Shown here piece after piece: positions 36,083-49,875 of a stretch of DNA of 64,000 bases. Made by a program: the position numbers and the translations under genes. Within the stretch, counting starts at the first letter, position 1; the number at the start of each line of letters is the position of its first letter. The notes under the pieces were generated by a model that searched no databases, was not told where the DNA came from, and saw only the letters and a program-made list of their open reading frames with translations. Location of the stretch: contig OU696597.1 in NCBI GenBank assembly GCA_916048095.2, positions 2,801,042 through 2,865,041 on the forward strand, in the 5' to 3' direction. The stretch is from Sacculina carcini. Taxonomy: Eukaryota > Arthropoda > Thecostraca > Sacculinidae.

Positions 36083-36350
36083 AGACATATATCTATGAAT
36101 ATCAAAGTGAGTATATGGAAACACAATGTTCTGACATGGATCACAGGCTACATCTATTTGAAGAAAGGTTTGCAGTTTGGTGTTAACAAGATTCATTGCG
36201 TGCTTCTATTTTATAATGCTATTGCTCTTGCGATTTCTCCACACTTGTGTGGTATACTACAAATTAGCTGCGCTTTTGGGGCCATGCTGTGTAAGTGTCT
36301 GCTCTGGTTTTGACCAGCGTGTGTGTGTGTCTGTGTGTATGTACCGGTAG

Positions 36351-36555
36351 ATGCACAAAATAATCGGTTTTGCGCCGATACTGCTGAAAGTGGTGATGTG
36401 CGCCGATGTTGAGACTGCCACACGCCACTCGGGCGCCGTCTATCTAAAAAAATATGATCACCGAAAGCTGGACGGCCCCGGCCGAGAAGACGGCGGTGAC
36501 GAGCGGCGGCGCGGTCGAGGACTTCATCATTCACGAGAAAGATCGGGCCATCATC
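36351..36555 (+). pseudogene. Importin-7-like exon, unit 5 (frameshifted)
   Basis: Same extra A as unit 3. Confidence 0.75.
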
Positions 36556-37034
36556 GAACATAGCTTGACTATATAATGCGCTAACGGGGAGGAGTCGAGG
36601 ATTGTCTCTTGGTGTGCGTAGTGGATTGTGGTCTTGTAGGCGCGTGTGGGACATCGCTGTTCCACACGCGCCCGTCTTTTAATTGATCTGTGCGTCGATA
36701 AATACATAAGTGAGTATACTTAAGTATACATAAGTGAGTAAGTTATTAAAATAATATGCCCACGAAGCTACGAGACGCACGCAGATCTACTAGCGACAAT
36801 CACCGCACTAAGTTTGTAATATACAAATAGTATGTCAGTGTAACTAAATTGTAAATATTTTGTGGAAAAAACATCTGTTTTTAGGCCAGGAGGATCAGAT
36901 TGGAGGCGAGAATGGCGGCCAGACGTCGGACCAAACGTCAGGCCAGACAAGCGGCCATACAAACAAACAGACAAGTCTTGGTATGTCACCGCTGTGGAGT
37001 CGACTGAAATCAGTCCTCCTTTCTTCGGTGGAAT

Positions 37035-37327
37035 TGTGTGCAGGCGTCTACGCTACTTCCAGGATTGAAAACTCTGGACGATCCCCGCGAGAACCAGCAT
37101 CTGCTGAAGTTACCGCCACACCTTTCTGCCAAGTGGGCGTCCATGGTGGACGATCAGCGGGAAAGGCTGGAGCACGCCGTAGACGCTGCGTATGGGACAG
37201 TGGGCAACAGAAACCTGGCTTTTTCTATCCTAGCTTCGCCGAATTCGCGCAATTCATAAAGAAGCAGGCTAGAATCGCTTGCGACCCCATCACCTCGAGC
37301 AATGCACTCCGGGATACAAGTGCAGGA
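37035..37327 (+). pseudogene. BEL/Pao gag copy II, unit 5
   Basis: Copy of 6922-7214 with the same 1-nt loss. Confidence 0.68.
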
Positions 37328-38452
37328 GAAGTTCACAAAAGAAGTGTTAGGACGAGAAGTGTGAGCGTGTTGAGTGAGTGTTGTGTTTGAGTGTTGAGTG
37401 TCGTGAACGATTGTTTTATTACTAATTGGTTTTTTTCATTAAGTAAATACCTCGTTTCCTCTCACTGTGACTTATCAATTACATGTTTTATGCAGAACGG
37501 CTTTAAAACAGAGAGAATAGAAAGTATAGATTGTACTTCATCGCGTGATGGTGGCGCCACCTGTGTGATTACAAGCTAATGATAATGGGATTTAACCCTT
37601 TAGTTACTAACGTTCCCATTTTGGGAACATGAAGTAGAGGAGTATAACTCAAAGCCTGACTATGCTGCAGTCACAATGCAAAAAAATTTACGATTGCATT
37701 TGACGAGAAAGCAGTATAATATCTACAGTATAATTGAACACATCATTAGAAAGCTCAAGTCCTGTAGATTTTTCCTGTGTAAAATATTTGTTAAAATATT
37801 TATTAAGTTAAAAAATTGTATTAAGTTTGATATAGGCGAAAATCAACACCTCTGCAACTTAGTGGTTTTTGTTATATTCTATACAATCTGGCATTAGCAT
37901 TAAGTAGATTTTTCTAGTCCATAAAAAAGACAAATGAAGGTCTACATTAAAAAAATAATTCTAACGTAGCCCAATTCAAAATGACTCAAAAAATCATTTG
38001 AAATCTATGTTCCCAAAATGGGAACGTTGGCACCTTCTGGTACACAAAAATACCCTATTTCCAATGTTAAATTTTTTTCGCATGGAAATGATTTCAGATA
38101 GTTGTTTATGACTGTTGGGAGCGTAAAATAATTTTAAATGCTGTATTTGCTGATGTAGCACTATGCTGGCACATGAAATTCGCAGTTTTATGCAGTGGAT
38201 TTCATAGGTTTTCATTCGGGCCCATGTGAACACGCTTATATTAGACCTTGTTAATATTTTTTGCGTTAAATAATTTCCATTGAGACCCTTTGAATTTATT
38301 CATGTAATAAATAAAATCATCGGGGCTAAAATATTGTTCATCTACCTCATAAACACTCGTGAACTTCCTATATACGCTCATGAGAAGTTAATAATCCACA
38401 TATAGCCACAATACACAAAATAGCCAGCAGTCTAACAGCAGAAAGTGAAGTT

Positions 38453-38737
38453 ATGATACTGTGGGTACCGGGACACGCAGGTATCAAAGGTAATGAAATG
38501 GCTGACCAACTAGCTAAAAATGCGCTATCGCATCGGCCCGTTAATATAGGAATCACAAGAGAGGACTATTATGCGTTTCTAAAAACACAAGTCAACGAAA
38601 ACTTACAGAAAAACTGGAGGGCAATTCGTGTTGTTCGTCTAATCAGCCTAATTAAGCGTTTGACTTGCAATTCCATTTTATCCATGCTGTGCTGGTGTGC
38701 CGCTTGTTTGTCTGTGTGTGTGTGTGTGTCAATGTAA
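38453..38737 (+). pseudogene. LINE RNase H fragment, unit 6
   Basis: As 17265-17549; frame open. Confidence 0.8.
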
Positions 38738-39161
38738 TTATCTACTCACTGTTTGATGTATAAAGGGTGATCGTATTCCCAATATCCTAGAAGACAACAC
38801 TTTCTACGCCCGCGTGTGAAAAATAAACATATCTTTGGGTGGAGCTCAGCACGGTGGTTTAGAACACTTTTTGAGGGGCGCTTCACTCCCTCTAAGCCCC
38901 CTCCCCCTTAACGACGCCACCAACGAATTAGAAGGACATTCATATGAACGTTTATGTTAAAGGCTAAAGATTAAATGCTTCAAGTGACAGCTGCTACACG
39001 GTGCAGGACGGCAATCGCGCAGAATACACACACATACGAATGGCAACTTCAACAGTTTTATCAGTGAACCTATCAGTTGTCGTGATAGTTTTTGTTGTGC
39101 CGTTTATGAATTCCGCGATTGCCGTCCTGGTGATGTTCTACACGGCAGGTTTGGTAGCAGG

Positions 39162-39842
39162 ATGAGTGTGGCCGAACAATACCACACCCTTCGTGTGCTA
39201 TTGTGTGATAAAATACGCACACACACATATCTATCTAAAATAATCGCAGATTTCCCTGAGAATTGTGTGCAGGCGTCTACGCTACTTCCAGGATTGAAAA
39301 CTCTGGACGATCCCCGCGAGAACCAGCATCTGCTGAAGTTACCGCCACACCTTTCTACCAAGTGGACGTCCATGGTGGACGATCAGCGGGAGAGGCTGGA
39401 GCACGCCATAGACGCTGCGTATGGGACAGGTGGGCAACAGACCCCTGGCTTTTTCTATCCTAGCTTCGTCGAATTCGCGCAATTCATAAAGAAGCAGGCT
39501 AGAATCGCTTGCGACCCCATCACCTCGAGCAATGCACTCCGGGATACAAGTGCAGGACCACCTACCGAACGAAGACGCAACCGGCATGTACGCGGACGAC
39601 CTGGTACCATAGATAATTGGCAGCACCATAACACAGGCCAGTCACTCCATGCAACCAAACCTGACAGCAGTATCAGAGCTGACAACGGTCAAAAATCAGA
39701 GCTGACAACGGTCTACCTAGTCAGCGATTCCGCATGTGCTGAACAACCACCTGTGTCCTTATGCGGTTGCCCTCTACGCTACTGTCACCCCACCAAGTTT
39801 TTGGGTGTCAACTTTTATCACCGACTGACGGGTCTAGGTTAA
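39162..39842 (+). pseudogene. BEL gag / LINE RT chimera, unit 6
   Basis: Same frame; Ile at residue 83. Confidence 0.68.
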
Positions 39843-40368
39843 ATGCGTAAGAATTCAAGAACAATAAAAACGCTAATTTATTAAAAACGCTTAAAACGTC
39901 ACTATATTTTTCATAGATTTTAGGTTAGGTTATGTTTAGCTAGTTAGGTTAGGTTAGGTTTAGTTAAGTTAGGACTAAAAGGAATTCGTTAAAACGAATT
40001 TTCTAAATGTAATGATCTTGATTCCTGACACATTTGGCTTCAACCCCGACTGACGTACAACCAGCATATGCCTGCCTGCATCTGCCTCCATCTACACCAG
40101 CATCTGCCTCCATCTGCCTATGTGGAAGTCAGCTATCAGCCCAAGATTACCAACGTGCCCTGCGGCTACCAGACGACGACCCGCTGCTCATAAAATCAGA
40201 GCAAGCTCCAGCGCACCGCCTAAAACAAACAAATCGGCAAATCCATGTGTACGGCGCAATAGCTTCATACACGTCACTACTGATATGACGGCGACAGCAA
40301 TAAAACACTCGGCACAAGTGCCCAGTGTGTCACTAGCCTATCAGTAAGAGCGGCCGATCGCCAACGCT

Positions 40369-40671
40369 ATGGTCGACCACAATGTCGGCATCAGCGTGTG
40401 GCCATCTAATCACCACTGCGGTGCGGACGACGACACGACCGAACATTATATTTATCACTGCCCAGCGCACGCACGAGACCGCTTGGATTTGATTCCTGCG
40501 ACTGAACAACCAACACCAGAGGATCTGCCCGAGTTCGACCGCCGCTCGGGGCGCAATCGCTCCGGGTATAGCCAACGCGACCTAGATACACACCTAGATA
40601 CAGCTTCTAAATGCACGGTTTCATCTAAAACTGGGAGTATTTGTGAAAATAATGCACCGGCGTGCGCATAA
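40369..40671 (+). pseudogene. LINE C-terminal fragment, unit 6
   Basis: Copy of 3153-3455 with the upstream GGCACAAG variant. Confidence 0.72.
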
Positions 40672-42096
40672 TATCAACTAACAGTGCACCGCAGCACATA
40701 CAGACTGCACCGACGTATGCCGAAAGCTGTGACGTCACCAATTCGTGAAACGGCCTTGTATCTAGGTGGCATTGGTATAGCACATGCTGAACGCCGTCTA
40801 AGAAAAGAAAGTGGTTGTGGAAATGTATGTATGTGTGTGTATATGTGTGTGTTTGTGTTTGGAGAGCATCAGCTGTTGTGGTCAATAATATGACTACAAA
40901 ATATTATAACATATCAAGCAATCGCAAGAGCAATGCTGACAAAATCAAAATAAACCAAGGAAAAAATCAAAATCACCCCCGTATCAAGCATCTATCTAGA
41001 CGACCTTCAAGCCGGTATGTCGATTCCAGCCATGCAGACAGTATCTTGGGAGAGACAAATGACAGTGATTGAAGATTGAAACCAGTATGCAGATGATGCC
41101 ATAACTGACTTGCTGACTAGATGTTCAGTAATTACTGACATATTACATGCAAACACAAACACTCACAAACACAGATACACACACTGTTTGTTGTCAGTTA
41201 TGGGAGACGGAAGTAGAAGACGGCGTGGCGCGATTTACCCCCAGAGTTGGAAAGTATTTATATGTAGGTAATTGGCGCAACACATACAATGTTTTAAAAA
41301 CCGCTTCTCCCCGGTACAAGAAGGATCTGAAGGTCGACGGCAGCAAGATTTGCCTCAATCAGATTGTCGGAAAAGTTTTTTTACATTGTCAAAACAAAAG
41401 GTTTTCCTCGTGGGCCCTCAACCTGGGAGCAGGTGCAGACAACCAGCATGCACGTGAGTTCATTTTTTCATTATCTCCATTTAAATCTACCGTATATGCC
41501 GGCCTGTTGAGCCCATATTATAATCCAAAATGTTGTAGGATGGGTGCCTTTCGAAAGACCAGCAACGCCTGTTGCTCCTCTCCGACTTCTTAATGGTCGA
41601 CGTTTAATGGTCGATGTTTTTTGGCAAAAACTTGTAACTGTTTTGTGGAAAAACATCTGTTTTTAGGCCACGAGGACCGGAGCTCTGACAATACGGTGGT
41701 CCAGACGGTGGTCAAGCTGTCGCCAGACGCGAAACCAGACCAGTACCGGAAATGTCGCCAGACGCGCGGCCAATTCGATCAATTGAGTCATCGATGAAAA
41801 AAAATGAGGAATGGATTCCACTATTGGATTGCTGGGTGTGCTGCTCCACGCGAGTTTGGCGGTAGGAGTGTGGCCACCAAACATCACCACACACCTACAC
41901 ACCCCTTCGTGTGCAAATATCTATAATATTATATTATAGATATTATTATATTATAGAACATCCGCCTCACCAATTTCAATGTAATGAGGCAAATTTGAAA
42001 TTCGTATAAATTGAGTCATCGATGAAGAAAAATTCAATTATGTAAATATAGAGTTGAACCAAAAGCAGAACCAAACTCGCAGAAGAGGAATTCATC

Positions 42097-42294
42097 TTAA
42101 ATTTCACCATCCTTGATGTACCTGGTATACACAATCAGCTGACTAATGTAGGAAACATCAGTGGATTCATCCAACTGCAGACTAATGCGGACGTGACTGT
42201 CCTTAATCTCCTGAACAGTCTGGTCCAAGATGTCGCAACTCATCTCTGCAACTCTCCCTGCGATGACATCATTAGACAGAGGCACGTCCTTCAT
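42097..42294 (-). pseudogene. hAT-type transposase fragment, unit 6
   Basis: Copy of 4881-5078 with the same nonsense codon. Confidence 0.8.
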
Positions 42295-42323
42295 CTTCTT
42301 AGCACCGCAAACGCTCGAGAGAG

Positions 42324-42888
42324 CTACCAGGTACCAGCTATCGCATCTATCGGTTCTGTATCGGTATCAGCTATCGGTTCTGTTGCGAACGTAGTTGTTT
42401 CAACGTGGCCCATGTAGAAATTGGCGAAAAGCACGCCGAGAGGAGAACCCATCGCTACACCGTCGTGTTGGATGTACATCTTTCCATCTGGTGCGTAGAA
42501 CGGTGCTTCTTTCGTGCAGGCACACAACAATTCTCGGAGATACGCCTCAGGAATTTGGAATTTTTGTTGTGAGCTGCGGTAGAGATGGTGACAAATGATA
42601 TCTATGGTCTCGTCAACAGGAACATTCGTGAAAAGAGATTCAACATCCATCGTGTGCATTTTCCCGTTGGGCTGAGTCGCTTTCAGAATTTTCAAAAATT
42701 CTTCTGATGACTTTATGCAAAAATCGTCGGGCAAGTACGGTGAAATCAAGGCGTTGAGCTCTTTTGCCAGTTTGCATGTGACCGACGGTGTCTGGCTTAT
42801 AATTGGGCGAATAGGATAACCATCTTTATGCGTTTTTATGTTGCCGTACGCACCTTGTATATAAACACCGTTTATCGTGGACTGTTTG
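42324..42888 (-). pseudogene. PLE reverse transcriptase core, unit 6
   Basis: Copy of 5108-5672; no difference from unit 3 noticed. Confidence 0.87.
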
Positions 42889-42933
42889 GTATTGTGTATT
42901 TTGTTTTGTATTGTGTTATATCTTCTCCTGACG

Positions 42934-43111
42934 ATGGCTAGTGATAGCTGAAAGGTACCTCGAGGAATAAACTTCAGTGAACAACTGAGTATGTTGTCTC
43001 CTGAACACAGAAAAATCGTGCGCAGCATAGAGAAGCTATCGTACCAGCACAACAGTGCCCAGATTGCTGTTGATTTCAACAAATCGTGCATACATAATGG
43101 CCTCCTACCAA

Positions 43112-43116
<5 letters not shown>
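42934..43116 (+). pseudogene. PLE N-terminal fragment, unit 6 (nonsense)
   Basis: Copy with the TGA at codon 6. Confidence 0.55.
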
Positions 43117-43143
<27 letters not shown>

Positions 43144-43410
43144 GACATATATCTATGAATATCAAAGTGAGTATATGGAAACACAATGTTCTGACATGGA
43201 TCACAGGCTACATCTATTTGAAGAAAGGTTTGCAGTTTGGTGTTAACAAGATTCATTGCGTGCTTCTATTTTATAATGCTATTGCTCTTGCGATTTCTCC
43301 ACACTTGTGTGGTATACTACAAATTAGCTGCGCTTTTGGGGCCATGCTGTGTAAGTGTCTGCTCTGGTTTTGACCAGCGTGTGTGTGTGTCTGTGTGTAT
43401 GTACCGGTAG

Positions 43411-43615
43411 ATGCACAAAATAATCGGTTTTGCGCCGATACTGCTGAAAGTGGTGATGTGCGCCGATGTTGAGACTGCCACACGCCACTCGGGCGCCGTC
43501 TATCTAAAAAAATATGATCACCGAAAGCTGGACGGCCCCGGCCGAGAAGACGGCGGTGACGAGCGGCGGCGCGGTCGAGGACTTCATCATTCACGAGAAA
43601 GATCGGGCCATCATC
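43411..43615 (+). pseudogene. Importin-7-like exon, unit 6 (frameshifted)
   Basis: Same extra A as unit 3. Confidence 0.75.
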
Positions 43616-44094
43616 GAACATAGCTTGACTATATAATGCGCTAACGGGGAGGAGTCGAGGATTGTCTCTTGGTGTGCGTAGTGGATTGTGGTCTTGTAGG
43701 CGCGTGTGGGACATCGCTGTTCCACACGCGCCCGTCTTTTAATTGATCTGTGCGTCGATAAATACATAAGTGAGTATACTTAAGTATACATAAGTGAGTA
43801 AGTTATTAAAATAATATGCCCACGAAGCTACGAGACGCACGCAGATCTACTAGCGACAATCACCGCACTAAGTTTGTAATATACAAATAGTATGTCAGTG
43901 TAACTAAATTGTAAATATTTTGTGGAAAAAACATCTGTTTTTAGGCCAGGAGGATCAGATTGGAGGCGAGAATGGCGGCCAGACGTCGGACCAAACGTCA
44001 GGCCAGACAAGCGGCCATACAAACAAACAGACAAGTCTTGGTATGTCACCGCTGTGGAGTCGACTGAAATCAGTCCTCCTTTCTTCGGTGGAAT

Positions 44095-44387
44095 TGTGTG
44101 CAGGCGTCTACGCTACTTCCAGGATTGAAAACTCTGGACGATCCCCGCGAGAACCAGCATCTGCTGAAGTTACCGCCACACCTTTCTGCCAAGTGGGCGT
44201 CCATGGTGGACGATCAGCGGGAAAGGCTGGAGCACGCCGTAGACGCTGCGTATGGGACAGTGGGCAACAGAAACCTGGCTTTTTCTATCCTAGCTTCGCC
44301 GAATTCGCGCAATTCATAAAGAAGCAGGCTAGAATCGCTTGCGACCCCATCACCTCGAGCAATGCACTCCGGGATACAAGTGCAGGA
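44095..44387 (+). pseudogene. BEL/Pao gag copy II, unit 6
   Basis: Copy of 6922-7214 with the same 1-nt loss. Last copy; unit 7 ends before this segment. Confidence 0.68.
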
Positions 44388-45512
44388 GAAGTTCACAAAA
44401 GAAGTGTTAGGACGAGAAGTGTGAGCGTGTTGAGTGAGTGTTGTGTTTGAGTGTTGAGTGTCGTGAACGATTGTTTTATTACTAATTGGTTTTTTTCATT
44501 AAGTAAATACCTCGTTTCCTCTCACTGTGACTTATCAATTACATGTTTTATGCAGAACGGCTTTAAAACAGAGAGAATAGAAAGTATAGATTGTACTTCA
44601 TCGCGTGATGGTGGCGCCACCTGTGTGATTACAAGCTAATGATAATGGGATTTAACCCTTTAGTTACTAACGTTCCCATTTTGGGAACATGAAGTAGAGG
44701 AGTATAACTCAAAGCCTGACTATGCTGCAGTCACAATGCAAAAAAATTTACGATTGTATTTGACGAGAAAGCAGTATAATATCTACAGTATAATTGAACA
44801 CATCATTAGAAAGCTCAAGTCCTGTAGATTTTTCCTGTGTAAAATATTTGTTAAAATATTTATTAAGTTAAAAAATTGTATTAAGTTTAATATAGGCGAA
44901 AATCAACACCTCTGCAAATTAGTGGTTTTTGTTATATTCTATACAATCTGGCATTAGCATTAAGTAGATTTTTCTAGTCCATAAAAAAGACAAATGAAGG
45001 TCTACATTAAAAAAATAATTCTAACGTAGCCCAATTCAAAATGACTCAAAAAATCATTTGAAATCTATGTTCCCAAAATGGGAACGTTGGCACCTTCTGG
45101 TACACAAAAATACCCTATTTCCAATGTTAAATTTTTTTCGCATGGAAATGATTTCAGATAGTTGTTTATGACTGTTGGGAGCGTAAAATAATTTTAAATG
45201 CTGTATTTGCTGATGTAGCACTATGCTGGCACATGAAATTCGCAGTTTTATGCAGTGGATTTCATAGGTTTTCATTCGGGCCCATGTGAACACGCTTATA
45301 TTAGACCTTGTTAATATTTTTTGCGTTAAATAATTTCCATTGAGACCCTTTGAATTTATTCATGTAATAAATAAAATCATCGGGGCTAAAATATTGTTCA
45401 TCTACCTCATAAACACTCGTGAACTTCCTATATACGCTCATGAGAAGTTAATAATCCACATATAGCCACAATACACAAAATAGCCAGCAGTCTAACAGCA
45501 GAAAGTGAAGTT

Positions 45513-45797
45513 ATGATACTGTGGGTACCGGGACACGCAGGTATCAAAGGTAATGAAATGGCTGACCAACTAGCTAAAAATGCGCTATCGCATCGGCCCG
45601 TTAATATAGGAATCACAAGAGAGGACTATTATGCGTTTCTAAAAACACAAGTCAACGAAAACTTACAGAAAAACTGGAGGGCAATTCGTGTTGTTCGTCT
45701 AATCAGCCTAATTAAGCGTTTGACTTGCAATTCCATTTTATCCATGCTGTGCTGGTGTGCCGCTTGTTTGTCTGTGTGTGTGTGTGTGTCAATGTAA
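45513..45797 (+). pseudogene. LINE RNase H fragment, unit 7
   Basis: As 17265-17549; frame open. Last copy in the window. Confidence 0.8.
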
Positions 45798-46221
45798 TTA
45801 TCTACTCACTGTTTGATGTATAAAGGGTGATCGTATTCCCAATATCCTAGAAGACAACACTTTCTACGCCCGCGTGTGAAAAATAAACATATCTTTGGGT
45901 GGAGCTCAGCACGGTGGTTTAGAACACTTTTTGAGGGGCGCTTCACTCCCTCTAAGCCCCCTCCCCCTTAACGACGCCACCAACGAATTAGAAGGACATT
46001 CATATGAACGTTTATGTTAAAGGCTAAAGATTAAATGCTTCAAGTGACAGCTGCTACACGGTGCAGGACGGCAATCGCGCAGAATACACACACATACGAA
46101 TGGCAACTTCAACAGTTTTATCAGTGAACCTATCAGTTGTCGTGATAGTTTTTGTTGTGCCGTTTATGAATTCCGCGATTGCCGTCCTGGTGATGTTCTA
46201 CACGGCAGGTTTGGTAGCAGG

Positions 46222-46902
46222 ATGAGTGTGGCCGAACAATACCACACCCTTCGTGTGCTATTGTGTGATAAAATACGCACACACACATATCTATCTAAAA
46301 TAATCGCAGATTTCCCTGAGAATTGTGTGCAGGCGTCTACGCTACTTCCAGGATTGAAAACTCTGGACGATCCCCGCGAGAACCAGCATCTGCTGAAGTT
46401 ACCGCCACACCTTTCTACCAAGTGGACGTCCATGGTGGACGATCAGCGGGAAAGGCTGGAGCACGCCGTAGACGCTGCGTATGGGACAGGTGGGCAACAG
46501 ACCCCTGGCTTTTTCTATCCTAGCTTCGTCGAATTCGCGCAATTCATAAAGAAGCAGGCTAGAATCGCTTGCGACCCCATCACCTCGAGCAATGCACTCC
46601 GGGATACAAGTGCAGGACCACCTACCGAACGAAGACGCAACCGGCATGTACGCGGACGACCTGGTACCATAGATAATTGGCAGCACCATAACACAGGCCA
46701 GTCACTCCATGCAACCAAACCTGACAGCAGTATCAGAGCTGACAACGGTCAAAAATCAGAGCTGACAACGGTCTACCTAGTCAGCGATTCCGCATGTGCT
46801 GAACAACCACCTGTGTCCTTATGCGGTTGCCCTCTACGCTACTGTCACCCCACCAAGTTTTTGGGTGTCAACTTTTATCACCGACTGACGGGTCTAGGTT
46901 AA
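46222..46902 (+). pseudogene. BEL gag / LINE RT chimera, unit 7
   Basis: Same frame; Val at residue 83. A GAGAGG-to-GAAAGG change near 46450 matches gag copy II rather than other copies of copy I. Confidence 0.68.
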
Positions 46903-47428
46903 ATGCGTAAGAATTCAAGAACAATAAAAACGCTAATTTATTAAAAACGCTTAAAACGTCACTATATTTTTCATAGATTTTAGGTTAGGTTATGTTTAGC
47001 TAGTTAGGTTAGGTTAGGTTTAGTTAGGTTAGGACTAAAAGGAATTCGTTAAAACGAATTTTCTAAATGTAATGTTCTTGATTCCTGACACATTTGGCTT
47101 CAACCCCGACTGACGTACAACCAGCATATGCCTGCCTGCATCTGCCTCCATCTACACCAGCATCTGCCTCCATCTGCCTATGTGGAAGTCAGCTATCAGC
47201 CCAAGATTACCAACGTGCCCTGCGGCTACCAGACGACGACCCGCTGCTCATAAAATCAGAGCAAGCTCCAGCGCACCGCCTAAAACAAACAAATCGGCAA
47301 ATCCATGTGTACGGCGCAATAGCTTCATACACGTCACTACTGATATGACGGCGACAGCAATAAAACACTCGGCACAAGTGCCCAGTGTGTCACTAGCCTA
47401 TCAGTAAGAGCGGCCGATCGCCAACGCT

Positions 47429-47731
47429 ATGGTCGACCACAATGTCGGCATCAGCGTGTGGCCATCTAATCACCACTGCGGTGCGGACGACGACACGACC
47501 GAACATTATATTTATCACTGCCCAGCGCACGCACGAGACCGCTTGGATTTGATTCCTGCGACTGAACAACCAACACCAGAGGATCTGCCCGAGTTCGACC
47601 GCCGCTCGGGGCGCAATCGCTCCGGGTATAGCCAACGCGACCTAGATACACACCTAGATACAGCTTCTAAATGCACGGTTTCATCTAAAACTGGGAGTAT
47701 TTGTGAAAATAATGCACCGGCGTGCGCATAA
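47429..47731 (+). pseudogene. LINE C-terminal fragment, unit 7
   Basis: Copy of 3153-3455 with the upstream GGCACAAG variant. Confidence 0.72.
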
Positions 47732-49139
47732 TATCAACTAACAGTGCACCGCAGCACATACAGACTGCACCGACGTATGCCGAAAGCTGTGACGTCACCA
47801 ATTCGTGAAACGGCCTTGTATCTAGGTGGCATTGGTATAGCACATGCTGAACGCCGTCTAAGAAAAGAAAGTGGTTGTGGAAATGTATGTATGTGTGTGT
47901 ATATGTGTGTGTTTGTGTTTGGAGAGCATCAGCTGTTGTGGTCAATAATATGACTACAAAATATTATAACATATCAAGCAATCGCAAGAGCAATGCTGAC
48001 AAAATCAAAATAAACCAAGGAAAAAATCAAAATCACCCCCGTATCAAGCATCTATCTAGACGACCTTCAAGCCGGTATGTCGATTCCAGCCATGCAGACA
48101 GTATCTTGGGAGAGACAAATGACAGTGATTGAAGATTGAAACCAGTATGCAGATGATGCCATAACTGACTTGCTGACTAGATGTTCAGTAATTACTGACA
48201 TATTACATGCAAACACAAACACTCACAAACACAGATACACACACTGTTTGTTGTCAGTTATGGGAGACGGAAGTAGAAGACGGCGTGGCGCGATTTACCC
48301 CCAGAGTTGGAAAGTATTTATATGTAGGTAATTGGCGCAACACATACAATGTTTTAAAAACCGCTTCTCCCCGGTACAAGAAGGATCTGAAGGTCGACGG
48401 CAGCAAGATTTGCCTCAATCAGATTGTCGGAAAAGTTTTTTTACATTGTCAAAACAAAAGGTTTTCCTCGTGGGCCCTCAACCTGGGAGCAGGTGCAGAC
48501 AACCAGCATGCACGTGAGTTCATTTTTTCATTATCTCCATTTAAATCTACCGTATATGCCGGCCTGTTGAGCCCATATTATAATCCAAAATGTTGTAGGA
48601 TGGGTGCCTTTCGAAAGACCAGCAACGCCTGTTGCTCCTCTCCGACTTCTTAATGGTCGACGTTTAATGGTCGATGTTTTTTGGCAAAAACTTGTAACTG
48701 TTTTGTGGAAAAACATCTGTTTTTAGGCCACGAGGACCGGAGCTCTGACAATACGGTGGTCCAGACGGTGGTCAAGCTGTCGCCAGACGCGAAACCAGAC
48801 CAGTACCGGAAATGTCGCCAGACGCGCGGCCAATTCGATCAATTGAGTCATCGATGAAAAAAAATGAGGAATGGATTCCACTATTGGATTGCTGGGTGTG
48901 CTGCTCCACGCGAGTTTGGTGGCAGGAGTGTGGCCACCAAACATCACCACACACCTACACACCCCTTCGTGTGCAAATATCTATAATATTATATTATAGA
49001 ACATCCGCCTCACCAATTTCAATGTAATGAGGCAAATTTGAAATTCGTATAAATTGAGTCATCGATGAAGAAAAATTCAATTATGTAAATATAGAGTTGA
49101 ACCAAAAGCAGAACCAAACTCGCAGAAGAGGAATTCATC

Positions 49140-49337
49140 TTAAATTTCACCATCCTTGATGTACCTGGTATACACAATCAGCTGACTAATGTAGGAAACA
49201 TCAGTGGATTCATCCAACTGCAGACTAATGCGGACGTGACTGTCCTTAATCTCCTGAACAGTCTGGTCCAAGATGTCGCAACTCATCTCTGCAACTCTCC
49301 CTGCGATGACATCATTAGACAGAGGCACGTCCTTCAT
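49140..49337 (-). pseudogene. hAT-type transposase fragment, unit 7
   Basis: Copy of 4881-5078 with the same nonsense codon. Confidence 0.8.
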
Positions 49338-49366
49338 CTTCTTAGCACCGCAAACGCTCGAGAGAG

Positions 49367-49875
49367 CTACCAGGTACCAGCTATCGCATCTATCGGTTCT
49401 GTATCGGTATCAGCTATCGGTTCTGTTGCGAACGTAGTTGTTTCAACGTGGCCCATGTAGAAATTGGCGAAAAGCACGCCGAGAGGAGAACCCATCGCTA
49501 CACCGTCGTGTTGGATGTACATCTTTCCATCTGGTGCGTAGAACGGTGCTTCTTTCGTGCAGGCACACAACAATTCTCGGAGATACGCCTCAGGAATTTG
49601 GAATTTTTGTTGTGAGCTGCGGTAGAGATGGTGACAAATGATATCTATGGTCTCGTCAACAGGAACATTCGTGAAAAGAGATTCAACATCCATCGTGTGC
49701 ATTTTCCCGTTGGGCTGAGTCGCTTTCAGAATTTTCAAAAATTCTTCTGATGACTTTATGCAAAAATCGTCGGGCAAGTACGGTGAAATCAAGGCGTTGA
49801 GCTCTTTTGCCAGTTTGTATGTGACCGACGGTGTCTGGCTTATAATTGGGCGAATAGGATAACCATCTTTATGCG
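49367..49875 (-). pseudogene. PLE reverse transcriptase core, unit 7 (main part)
   Basis: Motifs A and B are intact, but the frame is cut within the THK codons (on the genome, after CTTTATGCG) by the LINE at 49876-52390. The missing YGN end reappears at 52391-52440. GTATGTGACC near 49818 is a private variant. Confidence 0.87.

Larger units (their letters stand above)
31385..38446. repeat. Array unit 5, short homogenised type (7062 bp)
   Basis: Same subfamily as units 3, 4 and 6. The gag codon 83 is Val as in units 1, 2 and 7, whereas units 3, 4 and 6 have Ile. TA microsatellite 27 nt (36052-36078). Confidence 0.92.
38447..45506. repeat. Array unit 6, short homogenised type (7060 bp)
   Basis: Same subfamily as units 3-5. 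A private T-to-A change lies at about 40015 and several private changes lie in the MITE near 44757-44918. TA microsatellite 25 nt (43114-43138). Confidence 0.92.
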
